Shown here in pieces: positions 21,474 to 34,600 of a stretch of DNA of 47,500 bases; position 1 is the first letter of the stretch, and each line of letters opens with the position of its first letter. The position numbers and the translations under genes are program-made. The DNA is taken from contig NC_135570.1 in assembly GCF_964340395.1 (NCBI RefSeq), forward strand, positions 13,717,822 to 13,765,321, in the 5' to 3' direction. The DNA comes from Glandiceps talaboti (lineage: Eukaryota > Hemichordata > Enteropneusta > Spengelidae). The notes beneath the pieces are model-generated. The model saw nothing but the letters and a program-made list of their open reading frames with translations, had not been told where the DNA came from and did not search any database.

Positions 21474-21760
21474 GCTGTAAGGCCTAACAAAATAAATATG
21501 TGGTTCTGATTGCATTCAATTTTAGAATAGGTGGGGTAGGTAAATTTTAGATTTTAATTATATAAAAAATGTTTCATATGTGATTGTCTAGTTCAGGTAG
21601 TTGTGTTTTAAGTGTCACGGTTTTTCATATGGTCTCTGTATTATTGGTTTCTTCTCAGCAGATCGATGAACAGCCATTACAGATTGGCAGCACAGTTTTA
21701 GATTGTCTTTTGAAGTTGATGTCAGTTTCCGCATCCACTATTTCTGGCGATCGATAGCTA
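21474..21760. repeat. Dispersed repeat, copy 2 (pair with 384-610)
   Basis: Shares the ordered blocks described for 384-610 (GCATTCAATTTTAGAATAGG, ATATGGTCTCT, ACAGATTGGCAGCACAGTT, TTGATGTCAGTTTCCGCATC). It carries an extra segment between the last two blocks (TTAGATTGTCTTTTGAAG) that is absent from copy 1. Confidence 0.7.
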
Positions 21761-21992
21761 AAGATACTGCAAAACTGTAAGTGAAAAAAGTACATGTAGG
21801 CCCATGTGACTTTATTTTACAAAAGACAATCTTTGAAAGAGCTAGCCGTATAGTGGCAGGATTTATTATAAGGGCCATGGCCTGCCATCTCTAATGGCGA
21901 AACTATTTTTATTTCATTAGCATTGTATTAGCTCACACAGTAAACCGCATCAATGGGATATTACAGTCATTCAACGGCCTGCCTTGAACAGG

Positions 21993-22199
21993 ATGCGACG
22001 ATATAACAACGCAGAAATAGTTGCTAAGGCACTTAATGAAAAAAGTGATCACGTGATCGAACTCTCACAACCCTGTCTTTCTATGACACAAAAAGCACTT
22101 TTTATCTTTGTAGTGTGTTTTTTATTCGTTTTAATGTCTGTGTTATATTTTAATGCCAAAATCGAATTAACACTACTTCTAGTTTCAATACTAACGTAA
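21993..22199 (+). CDS. Candidate small membrane-protein ORF, unrecognised
   Basis: ATG in a fair context (A at -3) opens a 68-residue frame. A polar N-terminus (MRRYNNAEIVAKALNEKSDH) is followed by a strongly hydrophobic segment (KALFIFVVCFLFVLMSVLYF) and a second hydrophobic end before the TAA. This layout could be a single-pass type II start exon or a short membrane protein. No homologue is recognised. In AT-rich DNA, hydrophobic codons arise readily by chance. Confidence 0.2.
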   Translation: MRRYNNAEIVAKALNEKSDHVIELSQPCLSMTQKALFIFVVCFLFVLMSVLYFNAKIELTLLLVSILT

Positions 22200-23115
22200 T
22201 TCCTGATACTTGGATGAATGAGTGACGCAATTTCTCGTGCTTTTGTGTCACTTGGGTTTTCATAAAGACATCAAATCGCAAGAGCTCATATCACTCAAAC
22301 GAATATAACATTGAATGGAGACTGTATGCTGTACACCTTCATAAGGTCGTGTCTGAGTACGGATTGTTGTTGTCGATAAAAATCAATTAGTGAGTCTCAA
22401 AAACCGCTTAAGTGAATAAAAATATTTTTGTTCGTGCTTCGGGACGTAAATCTCGACATTCATGTAACCAGCCTCGCGTTATTGAAACTGTCTGTCAATT
22501 GTATGTATACCATAAAATAGCTATTACACAATTTTGAAGTTATGTTCATATTTGGACACAATTCAACATCTCGGAATATTTGAAATATTTCGTTTTACTA
22601 GTCAAGTATGTCACTCTAGATACTTATCTGGGCTTCTATCAATTCAATGAATATAATTGCGAGTGAAAGTAATTAGGGACTAAAGAGGGCGTACATCAGA
22701 TTGAGTGTGTGGATGTTACCGATGAAATTTCTGGTTTATAACAAACTCAGAACCAAGTTTATTTTTGTAGAGTGAGTGGTCATAGAAATTATGAAATGCA
22801 ACGTGAGATCAATATCCCGCATTCTCGCAAACAAAAGCTGTTATTTCTTCCGCGAAACTGCGAAATAACTGATCTTGGACGGTGCCGTAAAAGAGTCTGT
22901 GATTTTATACGACGACAAGCATCCCATGGCTACAACTAGCAACTGTTGATCATGCAGTGATCTTTAGTGTTTCTTCTATATTGTATTGCGTTGACACAAC
23001 GTACATGTACAAAATAGTAAATGTACGTTAGAATGCAAACCAGCACAGAGCAACGCTCAACGCAACATGTAGCATTTGCATTTGATAACAGCATAACACA
23101 TTGAAGACGTACGGC
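22200..23115. other. Non-coding spacer
   Basis: No supported feature. Confidence 0.4.
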
Positions 23116-23123
23116 ATACTGCG

Positions 23124-23330
23124 ACGCAAGGCAGTACATGACGGCACACTATATCTACTACAACGCAAGGCAGTACATGACGGCACACTATATCTACTAC
23201 AACGCAAGGCAGTACATGACGGCACACTATATCTACTACAACGCAAGGCAGTACATGACGGCACACTACATCGCAACTGGGAACACAAGACAGAACATTG
23301 CACACTACAACGCAAGGCAGCACTGCTCAC
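23124..23330. repeat. 39-bp minisatellite
   Basis: Three near-perfect 39-bp units start ACGCAAGGCAGTACATGACG, at about 23124, 23163 and 23202. A partial unit at 23241 diverges after ACACTACATCGCAAC, and a decayed piece lies at 23308. Because 39 is a multiple of 3, every frame stays open, which explains the overlapping open frames on both strands. CGCAACA-like fragments before and after suggest an older, larger array. Confidence 0.93.
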
Positions 23331-24062
<732 letters not shown>

Positions 24063-24116
<54 letters not shown>

Positions 24117-24218
24117 ACACATATCTAATATATATCTATCCATCTATCTATCCATCCATCCAATGATATATGCCTACCAGTCCGTCCGTCTGTCTGTCAG
24201 TCTGTCTGTCTGTCTGTA

Positions 24219-24250
<32 letters not shown>

Positions 24251-24252
24251 CA
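24063..24252. repeat. (TA)n, (ATCT/ATCC)n and (CTGT)n microsatellites
   Basis: TA repeats cover 24063-24115, short ATCT/ATCC repeats about 24130-24162, and CTGT repeats about 24181-24252. All frames across these are artefacts. Confidence 0.95.
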
Positions 24253-24260
24253 TCCATCCA

Positions 24261-25531
24261 TCTCTCTATACAGCGTCCGGATCATACATCGAGAATATAT
24301 TGTGTATGTGTATGTGCAGACTTATTCATACATATACTCACACATCACTAAAAAAATATTTTAAAAAAACAGGCTATCGGAAAACTAAGATGCGTGCACA
24401 CAACTAAAACTATATAGTGTTGTAGTTGCATGCGGTAAATTATACGAGTGATAGGGGTACCTTACAATTGGTCAGGTGCAGTCACATTGAACAGCCAGTC
24501 AATTTTCTAAATATAATGTTTGGGGAGCCTTCAGGGGGAGGGGTCAGAATCAAACTCGGTCTATTGCGTAAAATGTGAATCTTCCCGATTCTGTTTTATA
24601 AAAAGTGACCCTCGCATGCACTCTGTGAATGTCGTGGATAAATTTCACTAGACTACAGAGGGCGATGGGCCCTCCGATCCTTCAACTTCCTTTCGGTGTT
24701 GTCAGAAGTGAAAAGAGACAAGAATCAACGGTAAAGACTAGATCTCGATCCCACCGCTAGCTAGCTGCCATCACATTTGGTAATTAATTTAAACGCATTG
24801 GTTGTTCCCAACTACCACCACCACAATGAATTTTTATCTAAACGGTAGAGCTGAAGGCCAGAACTTACAATTGAAAACTAAAACTAACTGTGCGCACTAC
24901 ACAACATTGTTGGGACCGAGGTCAACACTCCATCGATCCAAATATCTTGCCACACTGTTCACCCTTCACTCCTGCGAGCTCGAGAGACCCAGTCTTTTGC
25001 CCCGTTCCTCGCACCACAACTAGCAAGCGATTGCATGGTTATCAGTAGCCGTTTGACTGATAAATTCTGATATTTCGTTTCAATGGTTACAGTGATGGAA
25101 TGTTGTAGCAGTTGGATGCAACAAAATGATGCAAAGTTTGATAATAGAAAAATGAATCAAAAGTACCCCTAATTCTTTGATTTTTTTCTCGAAAATATGG
25201 CCATCCATCAGAGAAGCATTTGTAAAACATACCCCCCCCCCCCATTGTATGAAGCCTCCCTTATACGAGCATGGTTGTAACAGTAATTCACGTTTTTGCG
25301 AATCTGGAATAATCAAGAAAATATATCTAAAATAAGTTTTGTTGGCTACAAACTTCTGGATGGCTAGGGGGACAGCCTGATTGGTAGGTACACGCCATCC
25401 GGATCCTTGGCTGAACAACAATAAAACTATTTATTCCGAAGTTAAGTGGTCCATTATTCAAATACCAAATCAGAACTTCACGTTCACTCTTCGGCTTCAG
25501 CTTTCAAGTTATACTCGCCATTACTATCAAA
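24261..25531. other. Upstream region of TMEM175; probable promoter and 5' UTR
   Basis: The stretch 24600-25030 is less AT-rich than its surroundings and contains an open frame of 73 codons (24802-25023, MNFYLNGRAEGQNLQLK at the start) with no known domain. A poly-C tract lies at about 25230. The TMEM175 transcription start should fall in the few hundred bases before 25532 or in an upstream non-coding exon. No TATA box could be assigned with confidence. Confidence 0.35.
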
Positions 25532-25615
25532 ATGCCGAGGCGGCATAGATTTATGAGTTCGGAGCGTGTACAGGGGTACAGCGATGCAGTCTACGCTATT
25601 GTTATTACTATCCTG
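25532..25615 (+). CDS. TMEM175: TMEM175 exon 1 (start, helix 1 with RxxxYSD)
   Basis: 84 nt, residues 1-28, MPRRHRFMSSERVQGYSDAV then YAIVITIL. Donor ATCCTG/GTGAGT, phase 0. The frame is open upstream, so an upstream coding exon cannot be wholly excluded. However, the position of the motif near the N-terminus and the ATG context support this start. Intron 1 is 10,045 bp. Confidence 0.85.
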
Positions 25616-28600
25616 GTGAGTACAGTAATCGATGAAAACACACTTTTGCAGTTTACATTCTGATCTCAATTGTACCTATGTTGTGACGCTTTACGGGGGG
25701 TGACACAGTCTGCACTTATAAACCATGTACATGTCTAATGGGCGTTTACAGAAACGACATACGCCTTAATGATAATGTCATTGGTAACACGTACATTATA
25801 AACCCATTACTGTCATCTCCTTGTAAATGGTTTCCTAACACAGGGTATGCTGAGTCCGCTCTAACCTCGACTCACACGTGCATGTAAAGATCGGAATACC
25901 AGTATGGTAGTGACCATGTCACGCTAACAAATAGCACGATAGAGAAAAGGTCAACAGTGCCATCGACAAAGAGAAAGTAAATAGTTTGAACTCCACTGTG
26001 TTTGAGGAGCCGAAATTCAATATTGAATATGTGTGTTGTAATATCTATCATAATACATAGACACACTGAGTGGACATATACTGCCGTTTGCGACATGTAC
26101 AGATTCTCTCACAGTCTTGAAAAGACGGCAATTATAAATCGTTTATTATATGTTCGTCACCTTCTATCTCGCTATGCTAAACAACCAACTGTTGCCTGAG
26201 CTGTATGCGAATACCGGTATATTGTGAGCAACCACAAATGGCGAGCCTTACCCCAGACCAAAGCATAATGTATCGCTATGCGCATGCACTCATTGTCTTG
26301 GTTGGAGACCGACCTTCCCAGTGGTGAGCTCCGATCCACCGTGAGTCCAATCATAGATCTCTTCTGGACAAAATCAGAAGTATCGCAAGGCGATCAACTT
26401 TGTAACATGGTCTGCTACTAAATTTAATGTCAAATTAAGTTATACTGTGCAGTAAATGCAGGAACAAGTACAGGCAAAACAAGGTGGCATTGATTATTGG
26501 CTCTTCATGTAGAAAACGCGGGATTTACCTCGTTATCTGGACTTGGACGTCGTCTTAACGAAGGTGATATCGATTTTTCTATTGAGTTGTATTTATTTAC
26601 ATGGCCTAATGCTCGAAATGTTATGATGAGCCTGAGCCATAACTCGATCAAAAGCAAAAGAAATTACCCCTCTTATTGTCAATGACCCCATTTCACGCGA
26701 AGATCGTGAGAAAAATACCACTCGTAGTCGTCGCTTTATAGTGTTGTTCACAGAGGTGAACTTTATGACCTTGTCACCGACTTGGTTTGACCTCCACCAA
26801 ATAGGAGAACATACGTGCGAACAATATGGTGAGAATAGTTCATGCAAAGCAAAGACGTAGGAGGAACGTTAACTTTTCAAAGGTAATTTAAAAGGACGGA
26901 TATATATATGCTAAACAAATTGAAGACCCTATTGTCAAATTTAAAAGACGTGTATTATTATCTGCTGTGTATACGATTTGCTGTTCTGCGTTCTAGCCAC
27001 CACTCAGACACCAATTCTGGGCTCGTACACCTTAAGCTCAGGGATGTTTGTTTTCACCGTACATTAGATAAAGAAAAAGAATTATTTCTGGTCTGGATAT
27101 TTTGTCTAAAGTGGTGCGACAACGCGATATTTTTTATTCTCAACAAACCTGTCACTCTGTCGACTATTTATGGCAGTTACTGTTCTTTTTATTTAGTATT
27201 TTAGAACAAGTGGGTCATGCGGCAGATATCATTTGTTTGTTCATGATTGTCTTCACTGAAGCAGGGAGGGTTATTTTTGTGTTTCCCCCGGATCTGCAGA
27301 CTCCATGAGTTGGACAAAAAAAGACCGACGCGAGGTTTATAAGCCGTGATGCGCGCGCTGGCCAGAAACAACCTTTTTCTTGTTTGGGCGGCTTAACGTT
27401 TGGATAGTGAGTTTACTGTTATGTAACATATATAATGAATTGTCAAATTTACTGAAAAAAAAAGACTCATTCAGTCGACTGAAACTGCAAAAGTATACCG
27501 GTGGTAATGAATGACCAAGTTTACTGGGAAAAAAAAACATGTAACATCGATTGAAACTGTAACGGTTGGTTGCTCCATGAGTTCCTTTAACCTGAACGTA
27601 CATATCAGTGACTTTGCCTTTTAAATTTGTCAGAGGGCCGCGACGCTATGATGAAGGACGAGCACAAAATGAACCCCAAGAGAATCAGAGTTTCATTGTT
27701 TCAAAGTTTCTCACGCAAAATCACTACTAGGAAGTGCTGAGTCAAGGGGCAGACAAAAGAAAAGGTGTCTACAGTGTTCATTCAGTGACGTAACCACAAT
27801 ACATTATAAAATACAATGTATTGTCGTACACTAAACGTCAAAGGAAAATAAATGTTTGTGCCCGGGGGTATTGACTTAGGAAAGGTTATACGTCTGGTAT
27901 ATGGTCAAGCGGCCCTAACCCCTAAGACTAACAAATACTCCCCGCCTTTACATACATTGCTTGAATATCGAATATTTACTTCCAGATTGCAAGTTTATTT
28001 TTATATTTAACGTAAATTTCTAGTTCATTCATTCTAGCTGTTGCGCTCTTGACTTTGTTTATGCGATATTTATATTATTCGATGGAGCTCACTCCAGGGA
28101 GTCGCGATTGCGGTCAAGCTACCCGCATGCCAGTGCCCTTTTATAAATACACCTGTTTCCTTTGGCATTGTTATATGTATGTTCTATTACCGGTATATTA
28201 TTATGTAATTCGATAATATAATCTACAACATGCATATGGATCATTTCACACTGGCAATATTTTCCGACCAAAATTTTGAAATTCAAGTATTTTTTTTTCA
28301 AGGTTTGAAAGACGTGGCTTAATTAGACCTGACTCGATTTACATATTATTGTCGAAAGTATCATATCGCCATTATCGGTAGAGGTATTGTTCGTCAACAC
28401 GTCTCCACTATAGGTCCCAACTCTAATTAACACCGTGCCCATAGTCTCATTTTGTCACGTTTTATCTGATATTGAATGGATGACATGTATAGTAAAGTGA
28501 CTCTAGTTGTGAACAGAACAGAACTAATGATGTACAATTCTCAGGACACCATGAATAATCGAATATACAAAATATACCAATAGAACGTGGGTAAGGGACG

Positions 28601-31600
28601 GATCGCACGATGTCGCACAAGCTCAACAAACTAACATCGTTCGTTTAGGTCTAACCCCCCCCCCCTAAACAAACGTTCAGAAGTGTGACATCAAACGTTT
28701 ATATATGATGTTAACTATGATGAACACTGAAGCGGTCACGTCACACCACTATGATCGATGTAATGTAAAAATATGATTGTAAAAACAGTAAAATACTACC
28801 AGAAACTCAGCACCACACATGTATCTCACATTAGAAGTAAATTTTCTCAACTTATCAACATCGCAGTAGTAATTAAATACAAAAGCTGTTATCATTGAAG
28901 AAGTGAACATTTTCCCGTCGAAATTTGGTTAGAAGTGTGAAAATGAAGTCAGCAATCGCATTGACGCCAGACCCCCTCCCACGAAACGAATACATTTAAA
29001 GTTCGCTTTAAAGTTGAGCTTGTGTGACATTGTGCGATCGCCCCTAAGTGGAATGAAGTATGCATTCAATTTCTAAAATGTTGAAAGAGAAGTCGTAAAT
29101 TTTTACCACATTTCCAAGTTTAATATGAGAAAACTATAATATTTTACGTAGTCTCGTCTTTACCTATATATCAAAACGATGTTATGAAGTTGTAACCGTT
29201 GCTACTATATCTGTACGATATGTGAGGTCAGTTCTAACTTTTATAGTGACATGTTTACTGCGTTGTTTAGATACATCGTTAGCATGGTTGTACCTCAAGC
29301 TAGTAATAAAGTGACCAAACTATTTTTATGATCGATTATTCGAACATCCTTATTTTTGAACGCACACATAAAAAAACCTATATTACTGATGATGGAAACT
29401 GATACGCTCGTACTAAATATATAGAAGGAGGTAGTTTCGTGATATTAAGTTGAAGGACACTTATATATCACTTGATATTAAACCTGCACTAGCTGCATAC
29501 AACTGGGATGGGTTTTTTCATCAAATTACCAAATATATATTCACAAAAAATTGGCCAGTTACTTATAAAAATTAAAGACAGTGTATCTGTGAATTAGTGG
29601 GCAATGTTATATGTAGGTGGTGTAGTGACAAGTTTAAATCTTGAGCGAAAGGTCGGTTTTCAATCAGTTACCATATTAAAACTAAACTAGTTTTAAAGTG
29701 TAGTATCGGTTTTTGATCAGGCATTGACAATCTTTTCCGTGAAACATACCAATAATCAGACATTGTCTGCATCGTAGCCTTGATTCTGTAGATTTGGAAG
29801 AGGCAAATTCCTTCTTGGCCTTCTCCCTCTCCACATGTTAAACAGTCCTATCCATAAGTATTACAGTTACAGGTTTAAATCGTCATCGCCGTTGAGGGCG
29901 CTGATTTTAGGGTGCGGACCAAACATCAATTTGATTTGACTTATAATGTATACAGCTATAGAAAATACATTCAAATCACAGATGGATGATTCAATAATGT
30001 CCCGGTTGTACGATATTATAAGGCGTAAAAAATTACACTGTGATCAATAGAGAAACTTGCTGCTAGTAGGTAGTTGTAGCACAGCGTGAGACAGGCTAAG
30101 AGATACAGTTGGTCGAACATTGTTGTAAATGACGGCAAAAAGATAAAAAGTACACCTGTTGTTGATTGTCTAACTGTCAATATTTAATTAAGTTGCTTAA
30201 TATATGACTAAATTATTCAGTGAAAACAGAGCTGGGAAGTGGTGTCCTGCTGTTTTGGAAACACTGTGTCAAGTTTTATGAATTAAATCTCTCTATACAA
30301 TCAATTTAGTCGAACAAGTTAACATAGGCGATCCACCCACTTGCCCGTCCGCAGCTGTATTGTGATCCGGTGTGGTTGATTTTTCGGTTTTCATGACTAA
30401 TATTTGACCAACTTGAAGTGTAAAAGGAAGAATGATGGAGTTCGAGAACGGAATATCATGTTTACATGTAATATTTCGATGTTTCTGGGGAATCAATTAT
30501 CGTAAAAAGATAAATTATTGTCAATTGTTTGTTTTATAATTACTTATTGTGAATTGTTTGTTTTATAATTAGCTATTGTCAGTTATTTGTTTTCTAATTA
30601 GTAAGTTGATAAACCACTTACTGGGGGTAGCATGATAAATATAGTGCTAAGAGGGAAAGATAATAGTACCCTTTAAAGGAACACTAGCTGATGAGTTCAA
30701 TTCGTGTCTAGGCATAATTTGTACTGCATATTAGGTACTCGCATTATTGTAACCACTGAAGCACACTTAACCACCACTTGCAATTGACTGAACTCAAACC
30801 TGGTATTAAGATATAACTCATAAATGATCAGATGACGTAATTTATGATAAGTACCAAAAAATATTATGGAAATTTCAACCATACAATCAACTTTTCTAAA
30901 AACGCCAGAAGACAATCGTAATGTTATAGAAGACATGCCTGGACATTAACATTATATATTGGTATGTGGTTTTGTTCGTATTTGTAAGTATATTGTATTT
31001 TCACTTGAGTACGTAAAAAGCTTATAAGCTCAGCTTGTGTTACTTTAACTTCCACGCTGGTTACTGATTATCGGTGTGTTAGAGAGGTATAGATTATCAG
31101 CTATATAAATCGTGTGGAAATATCAACTCTGAACTTTGAATCCGGGGCACAAGCTGAGTTTCTAATTCGTTTGTGTATTTTTTGCTACAAATTCAAAAGG
31201 TACTCACAGTATTCTACCGTTACTGAAGCATACTCAACCATCATTTGCAAACGACTGAACTCAAACCTGGTATCACAATATAAATTATAAACAATAATCT
31301 ATTAATACGTATTAAAGTATCGATGAAATATCCCTACTTTATATGCAACCAATTGTTCTATCAATGGGTATACCAAAGGACAATGCAATATCATAGAAGA
31401 CATGCGTCGACACTAACATACTAAAACAGTATACTGTTGATTTTATGCAGGTACAACTCAGTTTTCGCCACTTTAAAATGAACTATTACATTATGATGTT
31501 AATGCCGGTCACACAAATAGCTTTCTGGTGTTAACGTTGCTTACACTGTTGATGACATAATCACATTTTCCATGACATATTAGGTCCAGGATGCCTGTAA

Positions 31601-34600
31601 TTCAACGCCATCAAAGCGTTTAAATATTATGCCCGTGTGTTGGTATTCAATAATTAAAATCTCACTTTGTTTAAACCAAAAAAAACGTGGCAAACATATA
31701 GTGCCAGCGATTGAATGCTTATAATAACAAAAGACTAATCACATGCAACTGCTGTTCGCCATGCTTACAAATATTAGTATACGCTGCGTTAAATATCTAT
31801 TCTGTTTATTCAAATGTAACGATCTGATCTGAAAAAAAATATGAATAGAGATTTCGAGCCTTTCACAAAGTATGCCTGGTAGCCTGTGTTGTAGGAAGCT
31901 GATACAGAATATCTTCCAAAGGGCATAATTTTTGCGAGACAGCATTTTAAACAGGAAATGAAAACACTAATTTCTCTATAATCTCATCACCTATCCAGTG
32001 AATTAGACCAAATCCAATCAACAGAAAAGATCATTTTTAATGATGTAAAAGTAGATCACTCGTTACCGGTGTATTCAATACTGCAATTTTTTTTGACTAT
32101 TCAAGGTGTTCGCTTTGGAGTACTTCATCGGAAAAGAAAAGGTCGTCATGGCAACCACATCTGTGGTTATAATCGTTCGCTGCTCTATCCATACCTGAAA
32201 AGGAGTGGTTGCCATGGCAATCAATAGTATGAGTACATCTGTGACAATGTTCGCTCGTCATTCAGGCTCAGTTTGTAGATTTCCATATCATCACGATTCT
32301 GCTGTAAAACACTCTCAACTCAACCGCTGCAACTGGGTGGAAAAGGTGCTCCTAACAGAGCTGTCTATCATATTACCAATCAGACGTATTGTTAGTTTTT
32401 ATCAGCATGATTTTTTAACAAACACGCCATATGCACTCATTAAAATTCTGAAATCATTGTATCTACTTAACACAATAAACTTTAAATTTCTCACATCGAA
32501 ATGCTGACACAACCTCCCTACAAATACTATATAACAATGAGTGACAGGGGGTGTCTGTCCTATATACAAAATCAAGGGTGACCGAATGTTTTCTTACATG
32601 TTACACTATTTCAAAAATATCTTAAGCTCACAGCTGATTTTGTGAATTTGACGTCTAGCCAACTTTAGTGTAACCGTTTCCAAGATATTTATGTTTAGTC
32701 GCAAGTAAATTTACAGTTATTAGTATTCACGTGTTTTCCTGTTGAGTGCATTGATAAGGAGTGCACATACTTAGTTGATATGGGTTCCAATGGCGGTTTT
32801 TTAATGACCTCACAATCTGTATCAGTTTGTACAGCAATGACAGAAAACACTAATGGCGGTATAAAACTGTTCTCAATCTCGTGGCCATTCTCGACAAATC
32901 ACCCTGATAGAGTAACGCAGTTCGTGGTTTAAGTAGCTGTCAACAAATTTAATCGTTCCGGGCGATCGCGACGTATTACAGTAATCAATCATGAATGGGC
33001 TAGTTAATGGGTGTAACCACGGTTACTCTAGATCTAGTACACAGCCTGATGGCGTTACACGTACTTGGGTATACAACTTAACGTGTGCTCACAGTAAAGC
33101 ATGATGCAACTTGTAACAAGTCTACTAGCAGTGCACTACGAGAAATTTGTTGTAAGGGGCAAATGAAATGGCATTTTTTGTATGTTTCCTCACAGACTCA
33201 CCGTGACTGTCAAATATACCAAACAAGATCTAGAGAGAATTCGAAGATTACGTTTTCACCCTTCAGTGTTCTGATCAATTTATCAATACAGACAAACGAG
33301 TGCTAGTGAAGTTTTGATAATTATCTGCATTTGATGCCTGCATGGAGGCACATTTACTCAGTTCATTTGTACAGACGAAAATGTCGCAATAACCTGTATT
33401 CATTCAATATTGCTATATTAACTAAAGTGTTAAAGTTTCTTGTTGATTTCTGCGTGGCTGTATGAAAGAGAGCCAGAGTATACACTAAATAGAAACAAGC
33501 TGTACATTCAAGTTTCTTGCTGATTTCAAACAGAGCCAGTGAACACTAATTAGAAACAGGCTGTAACTGTTACATGTTGTGTACGTCACTTTTTATACCA
33601 CGTCGACTATATATACTTTTTACCATCCACGTTGAAAGTAGCACTTCATCACTGCACTTTCATTTCCATGACCTTGATGCCATGCAGTCACTAAGACATG
33701 CAAATTTGTATCCATGGACTTTGAAACGCATGTACTATGGTGTTACTGAAGGGGAACCGAAACTATGTTATTAGTAAACCTTCATTTATAACAGTTGAAT
33801 GAAAATTGCTGTAAATGGCAGACAATATGAACGATTCGGATCATGTAGATTAAACCGACAATATGTACATATAGATTGAAGTGCATAAAGAACGAGTGAA
33901 AAAGTCCTGATCAGTAAATGTAATCCGACGTTTCGAACGGCTATCAAGGCAAGATATATATTAGGTCGTGTATTTATATGTACATGCAAGTATAAAGAGT
34001 CTATAATGTATAAAACAGACACCTAATCCGACAGTAGAATGTAGACATTATTTACGATATATTGCAATATGCGCATTGACAGGTTCAGAAAACACCTGCC
34101 GCTGTCACTTGGAAAGATAACGCCATTCCTTCCTTGCCCCCGAGATACAAATAAAAGCTTATCACAAACTCGACAAATCATTACTCACTGTGGTGACGCA
34201 ATGTCATCAGTAGAACTCAGTAGGTAGAAAGATTGCAGATAACACAACTCGGCTACAAGTAACATCTGCCGTGATGTGATTATTTCTATCTGTTGGCTAA
34301 ATATACTTTGGAGATTTTTTCATATATTTGAATACCTACGTGCAATATTTTTACTTGATTTCAAAATTATAGATTAATTTTACAATTTACCTCTAAAATA
34401 AAATCGAGAGGAACGAAAAAATGTGGAAAAGGGAAAATTTTGTTTGAATATTTTTGGCGGGAAAGTGTCCGGGAGGACATAATACACTATTGACTATGTT
34501 TGTCATATTTCTCTGTGCAATCTTATCGTTCAAAGAATCAAGGGATGCGGTAAAGATCTTCACTTTTGATCTTCTTGCGTGCATAGCAATAATATATAAT

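Noticed and set aside
25484-25669. Minus-strand ORF over TMEM175 exon 1
   Set aside because: Antisense shadow of the exon carrying the R-xxx-YSD motif.
32205-32507. 100-codon plus-strand ORF in TMEM175 intron 1
   Set aside because: No family, no splice borders and composition of AT-rich chance sequence. A perfect 12-bp inverted repeat (CATGGCAACCAC/GTGGTTGCCATG) overlaps its start.
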